DNA of 64,000 bases from Mixta theicola (GCF_002895925.1 NZ_NWUO01000003.1:1-64000), one strand, 5' to 3'. Shown: positions 37,704 to 47,982, counted from the stretch's first letter. A program made the numbers and translations. The notes: generated from the letters alone by a model not told the origin.

Positions 37704-39371
37704 TTATTCGCCGCTTTTAACCCAGGTGTCACGCAGGCCAACGGTACGGTTAAATACCAGATGCTGCGGGCTGGAGTAAACGCTGTCGGCACAAAAATAG
37801 CCTTCACGTTCAAACTGGTAGGGTGAAGTGACTTCCGCCTGCTTCAGGCCCGGCTCTACAAAGCCATGCTTAATTATCAGCGACTCCGGGTTAATGGTGG
37901 CGAGGAAATCTTCCGCCGCTCCCGGATTCGGTACGCTAAACAGGCGATCGTAAAGACGGAACTCGGCCGGAGCCGCATGCTCTGCCGATACCCAGTGGAT
38001 AACACCTTTCACTTTACGGCCGTCCGCCGGATCTTTGCTCAGCGTATCAATGTCGCAGGTGCAAAAAATACAGGTAATATTGCCCGCTTCATCTTTCGCG
38101 ATACGCTCGGCACGGATAACGTAGGCGTTACGCAGACGCACTTCTTTACCCAGCACCAGACGTTTGTATTGCTTATTCGCTTCTTCGCGGAAATCAGCGC
38201 GATCGATCCAGATTTCACGGCTAAACGGCACCGGGCGCGTCCCCATCTCCGGCTTGTTCGGATGATTGGGCATGCCGATCGTCTCTTCATGACCGGCAGG
38301 CAGGTTCTCAATCACCACTTTTAAGGGATCGAGCACGGCCATCGCGCGCGGCGCATTCTCGTTCAGATCGTCACGAATGCAGGATTCCAGCGCCGCCATT
38401 TCCACGATGTTCTCCTGCCTGGTCACGCCAATACGGCGGCAGAAATCGCGAATAGAAGCTGCGGTATAACCACGACGACGCAGACCAGAAACGGTAAGCA
38501 TGCGCGGATCGTCCCAGCCTTCCACCACTTTCTCGGTCACCAGCAGGTTCAGCTTACGCTTGGACATAATGGCGTATTCAAGATTCAGGCGGGAAAACTC
38601 GTACTGACGCGGATGTACCGGGATCGTGATGTTATCCAGCACCCAATCATACAGACGGCGGTTATCCTGGAACTCCAGCGTACAAAGCGAATGGGTGATC
38701 CCTTCCAGCGCATCGGAAATGCAGTGGGTGAAATCATACATCGGGTAGATGCACCACTTGTTACCGGTCTGATGATGCTCGGCGAATTTCACGCGGTACA
38801 GCACCGGATCGCGCATAACGATAAAGTTAGAAGCCATATCGATTTTAGCGCGCAGGCAGGCGGCACCCTCCGCAAATTCACCGTTGCGCATTTTCTCAAA
38901 CAGCGCCAGGTTTTCTTCCACGCTACGATCGCGGTACGGGCTGTTTTTACCCGGCGACGTCAGCGTGCCGCGATATTCACGGATCTGCTCTGGCGACAGC
39001 TCATCGACATAGGCCAGACCTTTGTTGATCAGCTCAATAGCATAGTGATGAAGCTGGTCAAAATAGTTAGAGGAGTAACGGATTTCACCACTCCACTGGA
39101 AACCCAGCCACTGCACGTCACGCTTGATCGACTCGACATACTCAATATCTTCTTTTGCCGGGTTGGTATCGTCAAAACGCAGATTGCATTCGCCCTGATA
39201 ATCTTGCGCGATGCCAAAGTTCAGGCAGATCGATTTTGCGTGACCAATATGCAAATAGCCATTTGGCTCCGGTGGAAAACGGGTATGCACACTGCTGTGC
39301 TTGCCGCTCGCCAAATCTTCGTCGATGATCTGACGAATAAAATTAGTTGGGCGGGCTTCAGCCTCACTCAT
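37704..39371 (-). CDS. glnS: Glutaminyl-tRNA synthetase
   Basis: Charges tRNA-Gln, four copies of which are encoded at 47.5-48.0 kb. The 555 residues include the class I HIGH motif in [15 protein letters not shown], the KMSKS equivalent VMSKRKL/IMSKRKL (here [11 protein letters not shown]), and a C-terminal beta-barrel anticodon-binding region. The ATG at 39371 ([15 protein letters not shown]) matches the family; a 64-codon upstream extension is not real. The gene stands alone between terminators. Confidence 0.98.
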   Translation of the reverse strand: MSEAEARPTNFIRQIIDEDLASGKHSSVHTRFPPEPNGYLHIGHAKSICLNFGIAQDYQGECNLRFDDTNPAKEDIEYVESIKRDVQWLGFQWSGEIRYSSNYFDQLHHYAIELINKGLAYVDELSPEQIREYRGTLTSPGKNSPYRDRSVEENLALFEKMRNGEFAEGAACLRAKIDMASNFIVMRDPVLYRVKFAEHHQTGNKWCIYPMYDFTHCISDALEGITHSLCTLEFQDNRRLYDWVLDNITIPVHPRQYEFSRLNLEYAIMSKRKLNLLVTEKVVEGWDDPRMLTVSGLRRRGYTAASIRDFCRRIGVTRQENIVEMAALESCIRDDLNENAPRAMAVLDPLKVVIENLPAGHEETIGMPNHPNKPEMGTRPVPFSREIWIDRADFREEANKQYKRLVLGKEVRLRNAYVIRAERIAKDEAGNITCIFCTCDIDTLSKDPADGRKVKGVIHWVSAEHAAPAEFRLYDRLFSVPNPGAAEDFLATINPESLIIKHGFVEPGLKQAEVTSPYQFEREGYFCADSVYSSPQHLVFNRTVGLRDTWVKSGE

Positions 39372-39475
39372 CACTGTATCCTCAATACGAAATGTCTGGT
39401 CGTTATAACCATGAAATAACGGATATGATCCACAAAGCGTGCAAGGGAAACAACCGTTTGTTAGCGCTGAGACAG

Positions 39476-39502
39476 AAAAAAGGCAGGAATCGCTTCCTGC
39501 CT
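39476..39502 (-). terminator. nagE terminator
   Basis: Minus-strand AGGCAGGAA, loop GCGA and TTCCTGCCT (39481-39502) is followed by T (39476-39480), 24 nt after the nagE stop codon and before the glnS promoter region. Confidence 0.93.
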
Positions 39503-39525
39503 GAAGTGGTTTAACGCAAAGGGCG

Positions 39526-41559
39526 TTATTTCTGAATTTCGTACAGTTTACTTTCGCCAGCAACCACCGTTCCCGTTGCCAGCAATTTCAGCCCGGCAAA
39601 GTCGTCGATATTGCTTACTACCACCGGGCTAATCATAGAGCGGGCGTTGGCATTCAGGAAATCAAGATCCATTTCCAGTACCGGCTGACCTGCGTTAACG
39701 GTCGCGCCCTCTTCCACCAGCCGCGTAAAGCCTTTACCCGCTAACGCGACGGTATCCAGCCCCATATGCACCACGATTTCCACGCCGTTTGCCGTTTCCA
39801 GGCAGAACGCATGATTGGTGTTAAAGATTTTCACCAGCGTCCCGGCAATCGGCGCGACTACCGTTTTACCGGTAGGTTTGATGGCTAAACCATCGCCAAC
39901 CGCTTTGCTGGCGAAAGCTTCATCAGGCACCTGATCAATCGGCACGATTTCACCGCTTACCGGCGCCAGCAGCGTGGCAATAGTTTGCTGAGCGGTTGCC
40001 GGGGTCGCTTTCGCCGCGGGCGCAGCGGCAATGGTCGGCGCTACGTTAGCGGATGCGGCTACCGGCCCTTTTGCCAGCACGTTTTTCATCGCCGAAGCGA
40101 TCAATTCCGCCTGGGTACCCACAATAATTTGTACACTCTGCTTATTCAGACGGATCACGCCGGATGCGCCCAAACGCTTCGCCAGATTTTCATTCAGCGC
40201 AGCGCTGTCTTTAACATTCAGACGCAGACGAGTAATACAGGCATCAATGTGGGTCAGGTTGTCCGAGCCGCCTACCGCACTGATATAGCGACGCGCCAGC
40301 GATTCCGTTTCCGTTTCGCCCTGCACGCCGTGTTCTACATTAACGTCATAGCCATCACTTTCATCACCGGAAACCGCCAGTTCACGACCTGGGGTCAACA
40401 GATTGAATTTTTTGATGGTAAAGCGGAACACCAGATAATAAATAACGAAGAATACCAGACCCTGCGGGATCAACATATACCACTGCGTTGCCAGCGGGTT
40501 ACGCGACTGCAGCACCATATCTACCAGTCCGGCACTGAAGCCAAAGCCGGAAATCCAGTGCATACTCGCGGCGATAAAGACTGAAATGCCGGTCAGCACC
40601 GCATGGATAACGTAAAGCACCGGGGCCACAAACATAAACGAGAATTCCAGCGGCTCGGTAATACCGGTAAAGAAAGCCGCGAACGCCGCCGCGATCATGA
40701 TGCCGCCCACTTTGGCGCGATTTTCCGGAAGTGCGCACTGATAAATCGCCAGCGCGGCGCCCGGCAGACCAAACATCATAATCGGGAAAAAGCCCGCCTG
40801 ATACTGGCCGGTTACGCCTACAATCCCTTTGCCGCTGGCAATGGACTGCGCGCCGCCGAGGAAGTTAGGAATATCGTTAATGCCCGCCACGTCGAACCAG
40901 AAGACCGAGTTCAGCGCATGATGCAGACCAACCGGAATCAGCAGGCGGTTGAAGAAGGCATAAACCCCGGCACCCACGGAGCCCAGCTTCTGAATATGTT
41001 CGCCAAAGTTGACCAGCGCGTTGAAAATAAGCGGCCAGACATACATCAGGATAAACGCGATCAGAATCATCAGGAAGGAGACCAGGATAGGCACCAGCCG
41101 GCGACCGCTGAAGAAGGAGAGCGCTTTCGGCAGTTCAACGTGGCTGAAGCGGTTATAAACTTCAGCGGAGAGGATGCCCACCAGGATACCCACAAACTGG
41201 TTATCAATTTTGCCGAACGCAGCCGGCACCTGATCCAGCGGTATTTTCTGAATCATCGCCACCGCTGCCGGTGAACAGAGCGTGGTCACGACCAGAAAGC
41301 CCACAAAGCCTGAAAGCGCCGCGGCACCGTCTTTATCCTTCGACATACCATAAGCAATACCGACGGCGAACAGCGCAGACATATGTTCGATAATGGCGCC
41401 GCCCGATTTAATCAGCAGCGCGGCCAACGCGTTACCCGCTCCCCAACTATCGGGATCGAGCCAATAACCGACGCCCATTAAAATTGCGGCGGCGGGTAGC
41501 GTAGCGACAGGCACCATTAGCGCCCGGCCTACCTTTTGTAAATAGCTAAGAATATTCAC
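39526..41559 (-). CDS. nagE: N-acetylglucosamine PTS permease, fused EIICBA
   Basis: Imports and phosphorylates GlcNAc. The 677 residues contain the membrane IIC domain (about 1-370, [19 protein letters not shown]), the IIB domain with its phosphocysteine in ITRLRL-type context ([12 protein letters not shown], near residue 430) and a IIA domain with the active His in [13 protein letters not shown] (near residue 590). An Ala/Pro/Thr linker joins IIB and IIA. It is divergent from nagB over a control region with two NagC boxes and a CRP site. Confidence 0.97.
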   Translation of the reverse strand: MNILSYLQKVGRALMVPVATLPAAAILMGVGYWLDPDSWGAGNALAALLIKSGGAIIEHMSALFAVGIAYGMSKDKDGAAALSGFVGFLVVTTLCSPAAVAMIQKIPLDQVPAAFGKIDNQFVGILVGILSAEVYNRFSHVELPKALSFFSGRRLVPILVSFLMILIAFILMYVWPLIFNALVNFGEHIQKLGSVGAGVYAFFNRLLIPVGLHHALNSVFWFDVAGINDIPNFLGGAQSIASGKGIVGVTGQYQAGFFPIMMFGLPGAALAIYQCALPENRAKVGGIMIAAAFAAFFTGITEPLEFSFMFVAPVLYVIHAVLTGISVFIAASMHWISGFGFSAGLVDMVLQSRNPLATQWYMLIPQGLVFFVIYYLVFRFTIKKFNLLTPGRELAVSGDESDGYDVNVEHGVQGETETESLARRYISAVGGSDNLTHIDACITRLRLNVKDSAALNENLAKRLGASGVIRLNKQSVQIIVGTQAELIASAMKNVLAKGPVAASANVAPTIAAAPAAKATPATAQQTIATLLAPVSGEIVPIDQVPDEAFASKAVGDGLAIKPTGKTVVAPIAGTLVKIFNTNHAFCLETANGVEIVVHMGLDTVALAGKGFTRLVEEGATVNAGQPVLEMDLDFLNANARSMISPVVVSNIDDFAGLKLLATGTVVAGESKLYEIQK

Positions 41560-41667
41560 TCTTTCCCCCTGTGAGAGTCAAAAAAGGCGTCTGAAGCTGT
41601 TACTTTTATTATCACATACTCCAAATAACCTAACGAAAGTACAGCATGCGCTGCAGTGTAAAAAGAA

Positions 41668-41690
41668 TTTAATTCGCTTCGCAAATTAAA
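41668..41690. promoter_or_regulatory. NagC box proximal to nagE
   Basis: A 23-bp near-palindrome with arms TTTAATTCG and GCAAATTAAA closely follows the NagC operator next to nagE in E. coli. It is centred 120 bp upstream of the nagE start codon and 94 bp from the second box. Confidence 0.75.
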
Positions 41691-41701
41691 ACCGCTCTGT
41701 A

Positions 41702-41717
41702 TGTGACAGTTGTCACC
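41702..41717. promoter_or_regulatory. CRP site of nagE-nagB
   Basis: TGTGA-CAGTTG-TCAC is an almost perfect CRP consensus between the two NagC boxes, as in the E. coli nagE-nagB control region, where CRP activates both operons. Confidence 0.8.
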
Positions 41718-41762
41718 ATAAACTTCTTTCCAGGCCGCATAATGCTGGTTATCTTTTTGTAC

Positions 41763-41784
41763 TTATTTTATGATTAAAAATATC
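41763..41784. promoter_or_regulatory. NagC box proximal to nagB
   Basis: TTATTTTATGATTAAAAATA and flanking bases match the second, nagB-side NagC operator of E. coli. Two boxes about 94 bp apart (nine helical turns) would allow the repression loop known for NagC. Confidence 0.6.
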
Positions 41785-41893
41785 AGGACGGCGATCTTTT
41801 TGCGGTAAATGCTAATAGATCGAAATACGCTTAGATGATGCGGTTTATCCGTCCATAACCGGTTTGAATACTACTACTTAAACGAGGTCAAAC

Positions 41894-42694
41894 ATGAGAC
41901 TAATTCCGCTGGCAAATGCTTCTCAGGTAGGCAAATGGGCCGCACGTCATATCGTAAATCGTATTAACGCGTTTAAACCCACCCGTGAACGTCCTTTTAT
42001 CCTGGGTCTGCCTACCGGCGGCACGCCGCTGGAAGCCTATAAGCATTTAATTGCAATGCATAAAGCGGGCCAGGTTAGCTTCCAGCATGTCGTCACCTTT
42101 AATATGGATGAATATGTCGGTTTGCCGAAAGAACATCCTGAAAGCTACCACAGCTTTATGTATCGTAATTTTTTCGATCACGTTGATATTCCGCGAGAAA
42201 ACATCAATCTTCTTAATGGAAATGCTGCGGATATTGACGCAGAATGTCGTCAGTATGAAGAAAAAATTCGCGCCTATGGAAAAATCCACCTGTTTATGGG
42301 CGGCGTAGGCAATGATGGTCATATCGCCTTTAACGAACCGGCTTCTTCGCTGGCATCCCGCACCCGTATTAAAACGCTGACGCATGATACCCGCGTAGCT
42401 AACTCACGCTTTTTTGATGGCGATGTGGATCAGGTACCGAAATATGCCTTAACGGTGGGCGTTGGCACGCTGTTGGATGCCGAAGAAGTGATGATTCTGG
42501 TGACCGGCAACGTGAAGGCGCAGGCGCTACAGGCAGCGGTAGAAGGCAACGTTAACCATATGTGGACCATTAGCTGTCTGCAGCTTCATCCTAAAGCCGT
42601 AGTGGTTTGCGATGAGCCAGCCACCATGGAACTGAAGGTAAAAACGGTCAAATATTTCCGCGAAATGGAAGCGGAAAATATGCAGGATTTATAA
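41894..42694 (+). CDS. nagB: Glucosamine-6-phosphate deaminase
   Basis: Converts glucosamine 6-phosphate to fructose 6-phosphate and ammonia. The 266 residues match the family, with [11 protein letters not shown] near residue 39 (phosphate site), FNMDEYVGL with catalytic Asp72, and [11 protein letters not shown] containing His143 and Glu148. It is the first gene of nagBAC, with nagA 67 bp downstream. Confidence 0.98.
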   Translation: MRLIPLANASQVGKWAARHIVNRINAFKPTRERPFILGLPTGGTPLEAYKHLIAMHKAGQVSFQHVVTFNMDEYVGLPKEHPESYHSFMYRNFFDHVDIPRENINLLNGNAADIDAECRQYEEKIRAYGKIHLFMGGVGNDGHIAFNEPASSLASRTRIKTLTHDTRVANSRFFDGDVDQVPKYALTVGVGTLLDAEEVMILVTGNVKAQALQAAVEGNVNHMWTISCLQLHPKAVVVCDEPATMELKVKTVKYFREMEAENMQDL

Positions 42695-42761
42695 CCACTG
42701 GATTTAACCCACTGTCCGGTCAACGTACCGGACAGATGCCGCCTTGAGTCGGGAGAATATT

Positions 42762-43910
42762 ATGTATGCTTTAGTAAATGGCCGCCTGTTTACCGGCCAT
42801 GAGATCCTGGATAATCACGCTGTTATTATCAATAACGGCCTGATTGAACGTGTCTGTCCTCACGATGAGCTTCCGGCTGAATGTGAACAGCGCGACGTGA
42901 GTGGCGCAATCGTTGCTCCCGGCTTTATTGACGTTCAGCTGAATGGCTGCGGCGGCGTCCAGTTTAATGATGATATTGATGCGCTTAGCCTGGAAACCCT
43001 GGCTATTATGCAAAAAACAAATGAAAAGTCAGGCTGCACCAGCTTTCTCCCGACCCTGATTACCAGCAGCGATGAGCTGATGGTGCGGGCAGTCGAGGTG
43101 ATGCGCAGCTGGCTGGAACATCATCCGCATCAGGCGCTTGGTCTGCACCTTGAAGGCCCGTGGTTGAATGTGGCGAAAAAAGGCACCCACCGTTCAGAAT
43201 TGATTCGTAAACCCGATCCGGCGGTAATCAAATTCCTGTGCGATAACGCCGAGGTGATTACCAAAATTACCCTTGCGCCTGAAATGGCGGGCCCGCAGGT
43301 GATTCGTCAGCTGTGCGATGCCGGCATTGTCGTTTCCGCCGGGCACTCTCACGCAACCTATGATGAAGCGCGTAGCGGTTTCGCCGCCGGCATCAGCTTT
43401 GCCACCCATTTATATAACGCCATGCCGACCACTACCGGACGCGAACCCGGTTTAATCGGCGCGCTGCTTGATACGCCAGAGGTTTACTGCGGCATTATTG
43501 CCGATGGCCTGCACGTTCACTACGCTAACGTGCGCAATGCGAAACGTATCAAAGGCGATAAGCTGGTTCTGGTGACTGACGCCACCGCGCCAGCTGGTGC
43601 GACCATTGATCGGTTCATTTTTGCCGGTAAAACAATATACTATCGGAACGGGCTGTGCGTTGACGAAAATGAGACGCTCAGTGGATCGGCGCTAACCATG
43701 ATCGAGGCAGTGCAAAACTGCGTTGAACACGTCGGCATTTCACTGGACGAAACGTTGCGTATGGCGACGCTTTATCCAGCCCGCGCAATGGGCGTGGATA
43801 AACAGTTAGGCTCGATTGAAGCTGGAAAAGTAGCAAACCTGACCGTTTTTACGCGCGATTATCATATTATCAAGACTATCGTTAACGGTAACGAAGTCTT
43901 CAGCGAGTAA
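42762..43910 (+). CDS. nagA: N-acetylglucosamine-6-phosphate deacetylase
   Basis: Removes acetate from GlcNAc-6-phosphate, producing the NagB substrate. The 382 residues have the amidohydrolase fold: [16 protein letters not shown], metal-binding [14 protein letters not shown] and ATHLYNAM, and the catalytic Asp in [10 protein letters not shown]. The ATG at 42762 follows GGGAG and gives the family N-terminus [12 protein letters not shown]; the upstream in-frame ATG adds six unsupported residues. nagC begins 6 nt after its stop codon. Confidence 0.98.
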   Translation: MYALVNGRLFTGHEILDNHAVIINNGLIERVCPHDELPAECEQRDVSGAIVAPGFIDVQLNGCGGVQFNDDIDALSLETLAIMQKTNEKSGCTSFLPTLITSSDELMVRAVEVMRSWLEHHPHQALGLHLEGPWLNVAKKGTHRSELIRKPDPAVIKFLCDNAEVITKITLAPEMAGPQVIRQLCDAGIVVSAGHSHATYDEARSGFAAGISFATHLYNAMPTTTGREPGLIGALLDTPEVYCGIIADGLHVHYANVRNAKRIKGDKLVLVTDATAPAGATIDRFIFAGKTIYYRNGLCVDENETLSGSALTMIEAVQNCVEHVGISLDETLRMATLYPARAMGVDKQLGSIEAGKVANLTVFTRDYHIIKTIVNGNEVFSE

Positions 43911-43916
43911 TCATTG

Positions 43917-45137
43917 ATGACCACTGGCGGCCAGGCACAAATAGGCAATGTCGATCTCGTAAAGCAGTTAAATAGCGCAGCGGTTTATCGCCTTATCGAT
44001 CAGTTGGGGCCGATTTCTCGTATTCAGATTGCGGAACATAGCCAGCTTGCGCCAGCCAGCGTCACAAAAATTACCCGTCAGCTTATTGAGCGCGGCCTGA
44101 TTAAAGAAGTCGATCAGCAGGCCTCTACCGGCGGTCGCCGCGCCATTTCCATCGTTACCGAAACCCGTGGCTTTCATACCATCGGCGTCCGTCTTGGGCG
44201 TAACGACGCCACGCTAACGCTCTACGACCTGAGCGGTAAATCTTTGGCGGAGGAGCATTATCCGCTGCCGGAGCGCACCCAGGAAACGCTGGAACATGCG
44301 CTTTTTAACGCCATCGAGCACTTTAATGGGGTTCATCAGCGTAAGCTGCGGGAGCTGATCGCTATCTCGATCATTTTGCCCGGCCTGGTCGATCCGAATA
44401 ACGGCATCATTCGCTATATGCCTCATATCACGGTCAATAACTGGCCGCTGGTGGCCAACCTTAAACAGCGTTTTAACGTCACCAGCTTTGTCGGTCATGA
44501 CATTCGCAGCCTGGCGCTGGCGGAACACTATTTTGGTGCAAGCCGTGACTGCGCGGATTCTATTTTGGTGCGCTTACATCGTGGCACCGGGGCTGGCATT
44601 ATCACTAACGGCCATATTTTCCTCGGCAGCAACGGCAACGTAGGGGAAATTGGTCATATTCAGGTGGATCCGCTGGGCGAACGCTGCCACTGCGGCAACT
44701 TTGGCTGTCTGGAAACCATTGCCGCCAATAGCGCGCTTGAAAATCGGGTACGCCGTCTGCAGCAGCAGGGTTATCCCAGCACGCTGTCGCCGGATGATTG
44801 CTCGATTCAGGCCATTTGCAAAGCGGCTAATCGCGGTGATGCGCTGGCTACGGAAGTGATTGAGCATGCCGGGCGTTATCTGGGTAAAGCGATTGCGATT
44901 GTGATTAATCTGTTTAATCCGCAGAAAATCGTGCTGGCAGGCGAAATTACCGAAGCGGAAAAGGTGCTGTTCCCGGCGATTGAAAGCTGTATTAATGCGC
45001 AAGCGTTAAAGGAGTTTCGTAAAAATCTGCCGGTGGTGCGCTCAGAGTTGGATCATCGCTCCGCCATCGGCGCTTTTGCGCTGGCAAAACGCGCCATGCT
45101 AAATGGCAGCCTGCTCCAGCATCTTCTGGAAGAATAA
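43917..45137 (+). CDS. nagC: NagC, GlcNAc-responsive transcriptional repressor
   Basis: ROK-family repressor of the nag genes, inactivated by GlcNAc-6-phosphate. It also regulates chitobiose and amino-sugar genes. The 406 residues have an N-terminal winged helix (about 18-70, ISRIQIAEHSQLAPASVTK), the ROK sugar-kinase-like core, and the zinc motif CHCGNFGCLE. I chose the ATG at 43917 rather than the TTG codon directly before it. nagD, which follows nagC in E. coli, is absent; a terminator comes next. Confidence 0.97.
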   Translation: MTTGGQAQIGNVDLVKQLNSAAVYRLIDQLGPISRIQIAEHSQLAPASVTKITRQLIERGLIKEVDQQASTGGRRAISIVTETRGFHTIGVRLGRNDATLTLYDLSGKSLAEEHYPLPERTQETLEHALFNAIEHFNGVHQRKLRELIAISIILPGLVDPNNGIIRYMPHITVNNWPLVANLKQRFNVTSFVGHDIRSLALAEHYFGASRDCADSILVRLHRGTGAGIITNGHIFLGSNGNVGEIGHIQVDPLGERCHCGNFGCLETIAANSALENRVRRLQQQGYPSTLSPDDCSIQAICKAANRGDALATEVIEHAGRYLGKAIAIVINLFNPQKIVLAGEITEAEKVLFPAIESCINAQALKEFRKNLPVVRSELDHRSAIGAFALAKRAMLNGSLLQHLLEE

Positions 45138-45146
45138 CGGTTAACG

Positions 45147-45172
45147 CCAGCCATTCACGGCTGGTTTTTTTT
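45147..45172 (+). terminator. nagBAC terminator
   Basis: CCAGCC, 6-nt loop and GGCTGG (45147-45164) runs into eight T (45165-45172), 9 nt after the nagC stop codon. Confidence 0.93.
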
Positions 45173-45249
45173 GCGCCTCGTTCAGATGAGGTTATTTTTT
45201 ACTCAACTTTCTGCATTTTTTGCCGATACTGCAATTATCTGCTCATTTA

Positions 45250-45266
45250 ATTAGATGAAATCTAAT
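45250..45266. promoter_or_regulatory. Perfect dyad upstream of asnB
   Basis: ATTAGAT-GAA-ATCTAAT is a perfect 7-bp inverted repeat about 163 bp upstream of the asnB start in an AT-rich leader (45173-45428) with no gene. The binding protein is unknown. TGCACCAAATAGAGCA, resembling half of an NtrC site, lies nearby at about 45323-45338. Confidence 0.4.
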
Positions 45267-45428
45267 ATCAAGCGCATGGCAACAACCTTTTTATCAAGAA
45301 AAAGGGAAATCGCTTGCATTACATGCACCAAATAGAGCATTTTCTTATACATCACGCAACGACAGGCGTTGCTAATTCAATATCACTTAATGAAAACATC
45401 ACCATTTAGGTGAGATCAGGAGTCGGTT

Positions 45429-47096
45429 ATGTGTTCAATCTTCGGTGTACTCGATTTGAAAAGCGACGCTGCGGAACTGCGTAAAAAAGCGTTAGAACTT
45501 TCACGCCTTATGCGCCATCGTGGCCCGGACTGGTCCGGCGTCTATGCTGATGAGCATGCCATTCTGGCCCATGAACGTTTGTCGATTGTTGACGTTAACA
45601 ACGGCGCGCAGCCTCTGTACAACGCAGCACATACTCACGTTCTGGCCGTCAACGGCGAAATTTATAACCACCAGGCGCTGCGTGCGGAGCTAAGCGATCG
45701 CTATGCGTTCCAGACCGGCTCTGACTGTGAAGTGATTCTGGCGCTGTATCAGGAAAAAGGCGTTGATTTTCTCGATGATCTGCAGGGCATGTTCGCCTTC
45801 ATCCTGTACGATAGCGAAAAGAAAAGCTGGCTGATTGGCCGCGATCATATCGGCATTATTCCGCTGTATATGGGCAACGATGAACATGGCAACCTGTTTG
45901 TTGCTTCAGAAATGAAAGCGCTGGTGCCGGTATGCCGCACCATTAAAGAATTCCCGCCGGGAAGCTACCTTTCCAGCACCGACGGCGAAATCCGTCGTTA
46001 CTATCAGCGTGACTGGATGGAATATGACAGCGTCGCCGATAACACCACCGACGCGACCGCGCTGAAAAATGCGCTGGAAGAATCGGTTAAAAGCCATCTG
46101 ATGTCCGACGTGCCGTATGGCGTCCTGCTCTCTGGCGGGCTGGATTCCTCAATTATCTCAGCGGTAACGAAACGCTTTGCTGCGAAGCGCGTGGAAGATC
46201 AGGATAAGAGCGATGCCTGGTGGCCACAGCTGCACTCTTTCGCGATCGGCCTTGAAGGCTCACCCGATCTGAAAGCGGCAAAGGCTGTCGCCGATCACCT
46301 GGGTACGGTGCATCATGAAATTCACTTTACCGTACAGGAAGGGCTGGATGCGATTCGCGATGTGATTTATCACATTGAAACTTATGACGTCACCACTATC
46401 CGCGCGTCAACGCCGATGTATTTGATGTCGCGTAAGATTAAAGCGATGGGCATTAAAATGGTGCTGTCCGGTGAAGGCGCCGATGAGGTGTTTGGCGGCT
46501 ACCTCTATTTCCACAAGGCGCCGAACGCTAAAGAGTTCCATGAAGAAAACGTCCGTAAGCTGTTGGCGCTGCATATGTATGACTGCGCGCGCGCCAACAA
46601 GGCGATGTCCGCCTGGGGCGTGGAAGCGCGAGTGCCCTTCCTCGATAAAAAATTCCTCGACGTGGCAATGCGCATCAACCCACAGGATAAAATGTGCGGC
46701 AGCAACGGCAAGATGGAAAAGCATATTCTGCGTGAATGCTTCTCCTCTTACCTGCCGGAAAGCGTGGCCTGGCGTCAGAAAGAGCAGTTCTCTGACGGCG
46801 TAGGCTACAGCTGGATTGATACGCTAAAAGAGGTGGCCGCACAGCAGGTGAGCGATCAGCAGCTGCAGACCGCACGCTATCGCTTCCCGTACAACACGCC
46901 AGCGTCAAAAGAAGCTTATCTCTACCGCGAGATCTTTGAAGAGCTGTTCCCGCTGCCGAGCGCGGCTGAATGCGTCCCTGGCGGTCCGTCAGTGGCCTGC
47001 TCTTCCGCAAAAGCCATTGAGTGGGATGAGGCGTTTAAAAGCATGGACGATCCGTCTGGTCGCGCTGTTGGCGTACACCAGTCCGCCTATAAATAA
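45429..47096 (+). CDS. asnB: Asparagine synthetase B, glutamine-hydrolysing
   Basis: Makes asparagine from aspartate, glutamine and ATP. The 555 residues begin MCSIFGVLDL with the N-terminal nucleophile Cys2. RLMRHRGPDWSG, AVNGEIYNH and the rest of the class II glutaminase domain occupy about 1-200. The synthetase domain has the PP-loop LLSGGLDSSII near residue 233 and GEGADEVFGGY. It has its own terminator just upstream of the tRNA operon. Confidence 0.98.
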   Translation: MCSIFGVLDLKSDAAELRKKALELSRLMRHRGPDWSGVYADEHAILAHERLSIVDVNNGAQPLYNAAHTHVLAVNGEIYNHQALRAELSDRYAFQTGSDCEVILALYQEKGVDFLDDLQGMFAFILYDSEKKSWLIGRDHIGIIPLYMGNDEHGNLFVASEMKALVPVCRTIKEFPPGSYLSSTDGEIRRYYQRDWMEYDSVADNTTDATALKNALEESVKSHLMSDVPYGVLLSGGLDSSIISAVTKRFAAKRVEDQDKSDAWWPQLHSFAIGLEGSPDLKAAKAVADHLGTVHHEIHFTVQEGLDAIRDVIYHIETYDVTTIRASTPMYLMSRKIKAMGIKMVLSGEGADEVFGGYLYFHKAPNAKEFHEENVRKLLALHMYDCARANKAMSAWGVEARVPFLDKKFLDVAMRINPQDKMCGSNGKMEKHILRECFSSYLPESVAWRQKEQFSDGVGYSWIDTLKEVAAQQVSDQQLQTARYRFPYNTPASKEAYLYREIFEELFPLPSAAECVPGGPSVACSSAKAIEWDEAFKSMDDPSGRAVGVHQSAYK

Positions 47097-47118
47097 TCAA
47101 CCTGATATCACTGGTAAA

Positions 47119-47143
47119 AACGGGCCCGCGCGGCCCGTTTTTT
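47119..47143 (+). terminator. asnB terminator
   Basis: AACGGGCC, 5-nt loop and GGCCCGTT (47119-47139) is followed by six T, 22 nt after the asnB stop codon. Confidence 0.93.
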
Positions 47144-47247
47144 ATTGCCTCTGGCGGTGTTACGATCGAAAATTGTCGTTTTTATCATCATGCTGGTTAC
47201 AAGCCAGTCAAACGATGCGCGAATGGCAAAAAACGACAAAAAACTTG

Positions 47248-47276
47248 TTGACGCTATTGAGTGCAATACGCATAAT
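47248..47276 (+). promoter_or_regulatory. tRNA operon promoter with GC-rich discriminator
   Basis: -35 TTGACG (47248-47253) and -10 CATAAT (47271-47276) are 17 bp apart, followed by GCGCCCC. Such a GC-rich discriminator is typical of stringently controlled tRNA promoters. The first tRNA begins 39 bp downstream of the -10. Confidence 0.8.
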
Positions 47277-47315
47277 GCGCCCCGCAACGCCGATGAAGGT
47301 AGCGCGAAAAAAGAT

Positions 47316-47392
47316 GGCTACGTAGCTCAGCTGGTTAGAGCACAGCACTCATAATGCTGGGGTCACAGGTTCGATTCCCGTCGTAGCCACCA
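47316..47392 (+). tRNA. metT: tRNA-Met (elongator, anticodon CAT), copy 1
   Basis: A 77-nt tRNA with acceptor stem GGCTACG/CGTAGCC, anticodon loop CTCATAA and encoded CCA. It has the base-paired first position of an elongator tRNA. It is the first gene of the seven-tRNA operon, in the same order as E. coli metT-leuW-glnU-glnW-metU-glnV-glnX. Confidence 0.97.
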
Positions 47393-47400
47393 TCTTTTTT

Positions 47401-47485
47401 GCGGGAGTGGCGAAATTGGTAGACGCACCAGATTTAGGTTCTGGCGCCGCAAGGTGTGCGAGTTCAAGTCTCGCCTCCCGCACCA
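47401..47485 (+). tRNA. leuW: tRNA-Leu (anticodon TAG)
   Basis: An 85-nt class II tRNA with a long variable arm, anticodon TAG in ATTTAGGT, acceptor stem GCGGGAG/CTCCCGC and encoded CCA. It starts 8 nt after the first tRNA-Met. Confidence 0.97.
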
Positions 47486-47506
47486 TTTCAATCATCGGCT
47501 AGCGGA

Positions 47507-47581
47507 TGGGGTATCGCCAAGCGGTAAGGCACCGGTTTTTGATACCGGCATTCCCTGGTTCGAATCCAGGTACCCCAGCCA
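47507..47581 (+). tRNA. glnU: tRNA-Gln (anticodon TTG), copy 1
   Basis: A 75-nt tRNA with acceptor stem TGGGGTA/TACCCCA, anticodon loop TTTTGAT and encoded CCA. It decodes CAA. Confidence 0.97.
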
Positions 47582-47616
47582 TATTTCTGATGTAAAACTG
47601 ATGCATGATCGGATCT

Positions 47617-47691
47617 TGGGATATCGCCAAGCGGTAAGGCACCGGTTTTTGATACCGGCATTCCCTGGTTCGAATCCAGGTATCCCAGCCA
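47617..47691 (+). tRNA. glnW: tRNA-Gln (anticodon TTG), copy 2
   Basis: Identical to copy 1 except for the fifth acceptor pair, which is A-T (TGGGATA/TATCCCA) instead of G-C. The compensatory change keeps the stem intact, so both copies should be functional. Confidence 0.97.
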
Positions 47692-47712
47692 CATCAGAAA
47701 GCAATAAAATTT

Positions 47713-47789
47713 GGCTACGTAGCTCAGCTGGTTAGAGCACAGCACTCATAATGCTGGGGTCACAGGTTCGATTCCCGTCGTAGCCACCA
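47713..47789 (+). tRNA. metU: tRNA-Met (elongator, anticodon CAT), copy 2
   Basis: Identical in all 77 nt to the first tRNA-Met of the operon. Confidence 0.97.
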
Positions 47790-47795
47790 TTTTAT

Positions 47796-47870
47796 TGGGG
47801 TATCGCCAAGCGGTAAGGCACCGGATTCTGATTCCGGCATTCCGAGGTTCGAATCCTCGTACCCCAGCCA
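47796..47870 (+). tRNA. glnV: tRNA-Gln (anticodon CTG), copy 1
   Basis: A 75-nt tRNA with acceptor stem TGGGGTA/TACCCCA, anticodon loop TTCTGAT, T-arm GAGGTTCGAATCCTC and encoded CCA. It decodes CAG and lies 6 nt after the second tRNA-Met. Confidence 0.97.
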
Positions 47871-47896
47871 AATACAAACTGTTTATCCCAATTTAT

Positions 47897-47971
47897 TGGG
47901 GTGTCGCCAAGCGGTAAGGCACCGGATTCTGATTCCGGCATTCCGGGGTTCGAATCCCTGCACCCCAGCCA
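47897..47971 (+). tRNA. glnX: tRNA-Gln (anticodon CTG), copy 2
   Basis: A 75-nt tRNA like the previous one but with acceptor stem TGGGGTG/CACCCCA and T-arm GGGGTTCGAATCCCT. Both differences are paired changes. It is the last tRNA of the operon and is followed by the terminator. Confidence 0.97.
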
Positions 47972-47982
47972 AACAGTGTAAA

